Below the pieces are notes generated by a model, which was not told the origin of the DNA, searched no databases, and worked only from the letters and a program-made list of their open reading frames with translations. The position numbers and the translations under genes are program-made. From an uncultured Lachnospiraceae bacterium (GTDB lineage: Bacteria > Bacillota > Clostridia > Lachnospirales > Lachnospiraceae), in the NCBI GenBank assembly GCA_947626285.1, contig CANQRR010000037.1, positions 1 to 33,159 of the forward strand: a stretch of DNA of 33,159 nt, written 5' to 3'. Shown here one piece after another: positions 29,562 to 33,159 of this stretch (positions are counted from its first letter, which is position 1; each line of letters begins with the position of its first letter).

Positions 29562-31034
29562 ATGTCTAATTACAAACACGGAATTAGAACAAGCCGCGCC
29601 GACACTTCGCTGATTGTGCCGATTACGACGGACGGCAATATTCAGTGTGTTATCGGAACGGCCCCGGTCAACCTGGCGGCCGATCCGTACAGCACGGTGA
29701 ATCAGCCGTTCGCGGCGTACAAAAAGGAAGACGCGGCGAAATACGTCGGTTACAATACCGATTTCAAGAATTACACGTTATGTCAGAGCGTTTACGCGAC
29801 ATTCGACGTGTTCGGCACGGGGCCGATCATTCTGATTAACGTCCTTGATCCGAAGAAGCACGTCGCCGCGGAAGCGTCGAAAGAAGTCAGCGTGATCGCC
29901 GGGCGCGCGGTCGTCGAGGAACAGGGGATTTTGCTGGATCAGTTGAAAGTGACTGACGAATCCGGCGAAACAACCTATACCGTCGATGAAGATTATATCG
30001 CGTCCTTCGACAGCGACGGGAACGTCGTGATTTCCGTCACGGCAGAAGGCAAGGCAAAGGCGGCGGAAACGCTGAAGGCGACGTTCGTGAAGATTGATCC
30101 GACAATGGTGAAAGAATCCGACATTATCGGCGCGTATGACGTGCAGACGCGGAAGCGTTCCGGAATGGAACTGATCGGGAGCGTGTGCGCGAAGTTCAAC
30201 CTGATCCCCGGCCTTCTTCTTGCGCCGGGCTGGTCGCATAAACCGGCCGTCGCGCTTGCACTGAACGCGAAAGCACAGCTTATTTACAGCCTGTACGGGG
30301 CGAACGTCCTGATTGACCTTGATTCTTCCGAAGACGGCGCGCCTTCGTATGAGAAGGTCAAGGAAACAAAGGAAAAAGCGGCCCTGACGGAAGCGTCTGA
30401 ATGGGTTGCGTGGCCGAAGGTCAAGGTCGGAGATTTCGTCTATTATTACAGCGCACAGTTGGGCGCGAAACTTCAGAAGATGGCCGCTGATCGCGACGGC
30501 GTTCCGTCACAGACGCCTTCAAACAAGGCGATCCAGATTTCCGCCCTTGTGAATGAAGCCGGGGAAGAAGTCGAAATCGACATGGACGCGGCAAACGATT
30601 ATTGCAACGCGAACGGCGTCATTACGGCGATCAATATGAACGGCTGGAAGTGCTGGGGCAACAATACGGCCGCCTATCCGTCAAGCACTGATCCCGTGAA
30701 GCGTTGGATCAATGTCGTGAACATTTTCACGTACATTGAAAACAACTTCAAGACGACGTTTTTCCAGAAGGTCGATGATCTGGCAAATTACCGGCTGATC
30801 GACGATGTTGTCGCGACGGAAAATCTTTCCCTGAACGGCCTTCAGGGTTCCGACAATATCGCGGGCGGCGTGATCGAATTCAATCATGACGAAAATCCGA
30901 TCACTGAAATCATGGCCGGACATATCAAGTTCCATGAGCGGATCGGCGGCTATACACCGGCCGAAGACATTGAAAATGTCTTTGAATTCGATCCGACAAT
31001 CACACAGGCCGCGCTTGAAGGGGGTGCTGAATAA
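29562..31034 (+). CDS. Contractile tail sheath protein
   Basis: 490 residues, start ATG at 29562 after AAAGGAG. Starts YKHGIRTSRADTSLIVPITT, includes IQCVIGTAPVNLA and FDVFGTGPIILINVLDPKKH, and has the conserved C-terminal sheath domain (WINVVNIFTYIENNFKTTFF ... RIGGYTPAEDIENVFEFDP), as in Mu gpL and P2 FI families. It shows that the virion is a myovirus. The stop overlaps the tail tube start (31034). Confidence 0.92.
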   Translation: MSNYKHGIRTSRADTSLIVPITTDGNIQCVIGTAPVNLAADPYSTVNQPFAAYKKEDAAKYVGYNTDFKNYTLCQSVYATFDVFGTGPIILINVLDPKKHVAAEASKEVSVIAGRAVVEEQGILLDQLKVTDESGETTYTVDEDYIASFDSDGNVVISVTAEGKAKAAETLKATFVKIDPTMVKESDIIGAYDVQTRKRSGMELIGSVCAKFNLIPGLLLAPGWSHKPAVALALNAKAQLIYSLYGANVLIDLDSSEDGAPSYEKVKETKEKAALTEASEWVAWPKVKVGDFVYYYSAQLGAKLQKMAADRDGVPSQTPSNKAIQISALVNEAGEEVEIDMDAANDYCNANGVITAINMNGWKCWGNNTAAYPSSTDPVKRWINVVNIFTYIENNFKTTFFQKVDDLANYRLIDDVVATENLSLNGLQGSDNIAGGVIEFNHDENPITEIMAGHIKFHERIGGYTPAEDIENVFEFDPTITQAALEGGAE

Positions 31035-31552
31035 TGGCTGGATATAAAATTCCGACAGTCCTGAACAACTTCAATGTGTACGGGAACGGAACAAAGTTCA
31101 TCGGGGTTTCTTCCGAAACGACGCTTCCGAACCTGGAATCTATCACAGAGACGATCGAAGGGGCCGGGATCAGCGGCGAGATCGAAGAAGCGGTTCAGGG
31201 CGCGTTTTCGTCTATCGAAACGGAAGACACGTTCACGAACCTGTCAAAAGAGTATTTCCGCCTTGCGTCGCTGAACGGGCTTGTCACGTACCGCGGTTCT
31301 ATGCAAGTCCTGAACACTTCGACACAGGTGAATGATTTTGTTCCGGTCGTCGTTACGACGGGCGGCCGCGCGAAAAATCTTGACCTGGGCGCGTTCAAGA
31401 AGGGCGGCAAAGGCGAACCGAAAGTCACGCGCGAGATCACGTATATCAAAATCACGATCAGCAACGAAGTTCTTCTTGAACTTGACAAGTTCAACATGAT
31501 CTTCAAGCTGAACGGCGTCGATCTTTTGCAGAAAGTCAGAAGTCAGATTTAA
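31034..31552 (+). CDS. Tail tube protein (P2 FII-like)
   Basis: 172 residues, start ATG at 31034 after AAGGGGGTG, overlapping the sheath stop. Matches phage major tail tube proteins: PTVLNNFNVYGNGTKFIGVS, LPNLESITETIEGAGISGEI, and near the end NEVLLELDKFNMIFKLNGVD. It forms the rigid inner tube of the contractile tail. The sheath-tube pair and the chaperone that follows is the standard order. Confidence 0.9.
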   Translation: MAGYKIPTVLNNFNVYGNGTKFIGVSSETTLPNLESITETIEGAGISGEIEEAVQGAFSSIETEDTFTNLSKEYFRLASLNGLVTYRGSMQVLNTSTQVNDFVPVVVTTGGRAKNLDLGAFKKGGKGEPKVTREITYIKITISNEVLLELDKFNMIFKLNGVDLLQKVRSQI

Positions 31553-31589
31553 TCATATCAGAGAGGAAAGAAAGCGAGGATAAAAGCCC

Positions 31590-32009
31590 ATGAGTAAAGA
31601 GTATATGACAGATATGTCGCATGAAGAAATGATCGAGGAAATTCCGGTTGCCACGCCGACGCCGGACGAAGAAGTCGCGAAGTTGCTTCCCGCCACAGAG
31701 GAAAGCGAAGATGATGAAAATTATCTGATCGTAAAGTTCGCGAAGCCTTTTGATTTCGAGGGCCAGAAATACGACGGGATTGACCTGTCCGGCCTGGAAG
31801 ATATTAAGGGCCGCGAACTGACCGCGCTGGAAAAGGCGTTCGGGAAGTCCGGTATTGTTTCCACAATGCCGGAAACAACCGCGACGTATGCGAAGCTGGC
31901 GGCGACAAAGGCAACCGGCCTTCCGGCTGAATTTTTCGAGGAGTTGCCCGGAAAAGAGGTCAGGAAGATCAAAACGGCGGTTACACGTTTTTTCTACGAC
32001 GAAGATTAA
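31590..32009 (+). CDS. Tail assembly chaperone (gpE-like), zero-frame product
   Basis: 139 residues, start ATG at 31590 (GAGGA upstream). After an acidic N-terminal part comes the family core: LIVKFAKPFDFEGQKYDGID and LSGLEDIKGRELTALEKAFG. It coats the tape measure during tail building. Its last codons contain T TTT TTC (31988-31994), and the -1 frame is open from there to 32185, so a longer E' form of about 198 residues is expected, as with P2 E/E' and lambda G/GT. Confidence 0.85.
   Translation: MSKEYMTDMSHEEMIEEIPVATPTPDEEVAKLLPATEESEDDENYLIVKFAKPFDFEGQKYDGIDLSGLEDIKGRELTALEKAFGKSGIVSTMPETTATYAKLAATKATGLPAEFFEELPGKEVRKIKTAVTRFFYDED
31988..31994 (+). promoter_or_regulatory. Slippery heptamer TTTTTTC for -1 frameshift
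   Basis: T TTT TTC is in the chaperone frame (codons TTT TTC preceded by a T), five codons before its stop. A perfect 9-bp stem, GACGGACAG (32018-32026) with CTGTCCGTC (32043-32051), lies 23 bases further on; it could aid slipping or limit read-through. Similar heptamers are used in tail chaperone genes of many phages. Confidence 0.7.
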
Positions 32010-32185
32010 GGTATAACGACGGACAGACTATTCAAAAAAGTGCTGTCCGTCTTTCTATGTCTACAAGTACAAGCCTTGAATTTTTCGTCGGGCTTCCGAT
32101 CGCCGATTTCCTTGACATAGCAAACGAGGTGATCGAAATTGGCAAGCAAAAGCAATTACGAACTAGCGGTCGAAATCGCTGGTAA
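31994..32185 (+). CDS. Tail assembly chaperone -1 frameshift extension (E'/T-like)
   Basis: Read from 31994 in the -1 frame, 63 codons follow without a stop, to TAA at 32183-32185. The product contains SLEFFVGLPIADFLDIANEV and ends GKQKQLRTSGRNRW, overlapping the start of the tape measure gene by 47 bases. No start codon or ribosome binding site precedes it, so it is made only as a fusion to the chaperone. This is the counterpart of the T or E' domain that contacts the tape measure. Confidence 0.75.
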   Translation, partial: LRRRLRYNDGQTIQKSAVRLSMSTSTSLEFFVGLPIADFLDIANEVIEIGKQKQLRTSGRNRW

Positions 32186-33101
32186 AGTTGCCGGATCGTT
32201 CGGGAAGTCTATCAGCACTGTTAATAAATCGCTTTCCGGCCTGGGAAAAATCGCGGGCGCGGGGGCAAAACTGGCGACGGCCGGGTTCGCCGCGGCCGGG
32301 GCCGCGATCGCTGGCGTCGCCGCCGCTTCGGTCAACGTCGGAAAAGAGTTTGAAGCGCAAATGTCAACCGTCCAGGCGATTTCAGGGGCGACGGGTGAAG
32401 AATTCGCCGCTATGGAAGCGAAAGCAAAAGAAATGGGCGCGACGACACAGTTTTCCGCCACAGAAGCCGGGGAAGCTATGGAATATATGGCTATGGCCGG
32501 GTGGAAATCTGGCGACATGATCGACGGCATAGGCGGAATTATGAACCTGGCGGCGGCCAGCGGCGAAGACCTGGCGACAACTTCGGATATTGTAACGGAC
32601 GCGCTGACCGCGTTCGGAATGACCGCGAGTGAATCCGGGAAGTTTGCCGACATACTGGCGGCGGCGTCGTCGAACGCGAACACGAATGTTTCCATGATGG
32701 GCGAATCGTTCAAATATGTCGCGCCGCTGGCGGGAACGCTGGGCTATTCGGCGGAAGACGTTTCGGTCGCCCTGGGCCTTATGGCGAACGCCGGTATCAA
32801 AGGCAGTCAGGCGGGAACGTCGCTGAAAACGGCCCTTGCAAATCTGGCGTCGCCCACGGATAAACAGGCGGCGGCAATGGCGGATTTAGGGATTTCGCTG
32901 ACCGATTCAAGCGGGGAAATGTTGTCAATGCGCGACGTCATGACAAATCTTCGCGAGAGTTTCAGCGGCCTTGACGAATCACAGCAAGCCGCGGCCGCTT
33001 CAACGATTTTTGGAAAAGAAGCTATGTCCGGTATGCTGGCGATTATAAACGCCAGTGAAGACGATTGGAACAAGCTGACAACGTGTTGTTCTTCAAACTA
33101 A
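32139..33101 (+). CDS. Tail tape measure protein, N-terminal part, cut short
   Basis: 320 residues from a TTG at 32139, nine bases after GAGGTGATC. Residues 60-315 match the TP901-type tape measure core: AQMSTVQAISGATGEEFAAM, MGATTQFSATEAGEAMEYMA, ANTNVSMMGESFKYVAPLAG and TIFGKEAMSGMLAIINASED. A full protein should have several hundred more residues. The frame turns into an unrelated TTCCSSN and stops at 33101 immediately after the family-like DDWNKLT. Truncation, insertion or an assembly junction near 33078 is likely. Confidence 0.85.
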   Translation: MASKSNYELAVEIAGKVAGSFGKSISTVNKSLSGLGKIAGAGAKLATAGFAAAGAAIAGVAAASVNVGKEFEAQMSTVQAISGATGEEFAAMEAKAKEMGATTQFSATEAGEAMEYMAMAGWKSGDMIDGIGGIMNLAAASGEDLATTSDIVTDALTAFGMTASESGKFADILAAASSNANTNVSMMGESFKYVAPLAGTLGYSAEDVSVALGLMANAGIKGSQAGTSLKTALANLASPTDKQAAAMADLGISLTDSSGEMLSMRDVMTNLRESFSGLDESQQAAAASTIFGKEAMSGMLAIINASEDDWNKLTTCCSSN

Positions 33102-33159
33102 AGGAGAAGCCGATCTGCAGATTATTTTAGCATCATAGATAGTTACTGAGGATTCTGCG
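33078..33159. other. Sequence change at the right edge, no gene seen
   Basis: From about 33078 the sequence no longer matches tape measure coding and is more A+T-rich, without the codon style of the phage. It contains the palindrome ATCTGCAGAT (33112-33121) and AAAGGAG (33101-33107) with no start codon close by. It may be the end of an inserted element, or a join to unrelated sequence; nothing in 80 bases identifies it. Confidence 0.4.

Noticed and set aside
33078-33159. Group II intron 5' end in the tape measure gene
   Set aside because: GTGTTG at the break does not match the usual GTGCG start, and too little sequence is present to see any intron domain.

Overview
This window reads as a large piece of a temperate contractile-tailed (myovirus-like) phage of a Clostridia-type Firmicute. 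The evidence is strong AGGGGG-type ribosome binding sites before nearly every gene, tight overlapping operons, a large serine recombinase, an ArpU/RinA-like late regulator, and Gram-positive phage families such as DUF2786, DUF3850, the replisome organizer and a DnaC-type loader. The head is of lambda type (Nu1/GpA terminase, ClpP protease with nested scaffold, gpD-like decoration, gpE-like capsid, gpFII- and gpZ-like connectors). The tail is of Mu/P2 type (sheath, tube, gpE/E'-like chaperone, tape measure). No bacterial housekeeping gene is present; everything fits the phage.

Layout. 1-869 (+): the end of an unidentified gene and three small genes, probably the tail of the preceding late or accessory region, closed by a two-way terminator. 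863-4292 (-): lysogeny module with the serine integrase, a secreted DUF5067-like protein and an XRE repressor without a peptidase domain. 4293-4479: a divergent switch with two good sigma-A promoters around an inverted-repeat operator. 4480-18499 (+): one early operon of about 14 kb with many small unknown proteins, a Dam-type methyltransferase broken by a G tract, a PAPS-reductase-like protein, a tubulin-type partition cassette, replisome organizer and DnaC loader, SSB, HD hydrolase and a radical SAM protein. 18500-20229: control region with the late regulator, five ATGTCGTG repeats in front of a late promoter, a small tyrosine recombinase and a gene-free stretch that probably holds the packaging site. 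20230-33101 (+): packaging, head and tail genes.

The most notable system is at 9521-11394. Eight 10-bp tandem repeats lie directly before a small winged-helix gene, followed by a one-pass membrane protein and a TubZ/FtsZ-like GTPase with the tubulin signature GGGTGSG and a basic tail. This order matches a type III (TubC-TubR-TubZ) partition locus, with an unexpected membrane protein inserted between TubR and TubZ. Together with a candidate origin inside the replisome organizer gene and a small tyrosine recombinase that could resolve multimers, it suggests that the phage can persist or segregate like a plasmid, although it also carries an integrase.

Two programmed -1 frameshift sites are visible. 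One is a GGGAAAA heptamer, six bases before a strong hairpin, at the end of the head decoration gene; it would fuse that protein to the next frame, which has no convincing start of its own. The other is TTTTTTC at the end of the tail assembly chaperone, as in other tailed phages. The tape measure gene at the right edge stops early at an abrupt sequence change that may be an insertion or an assembly junction.
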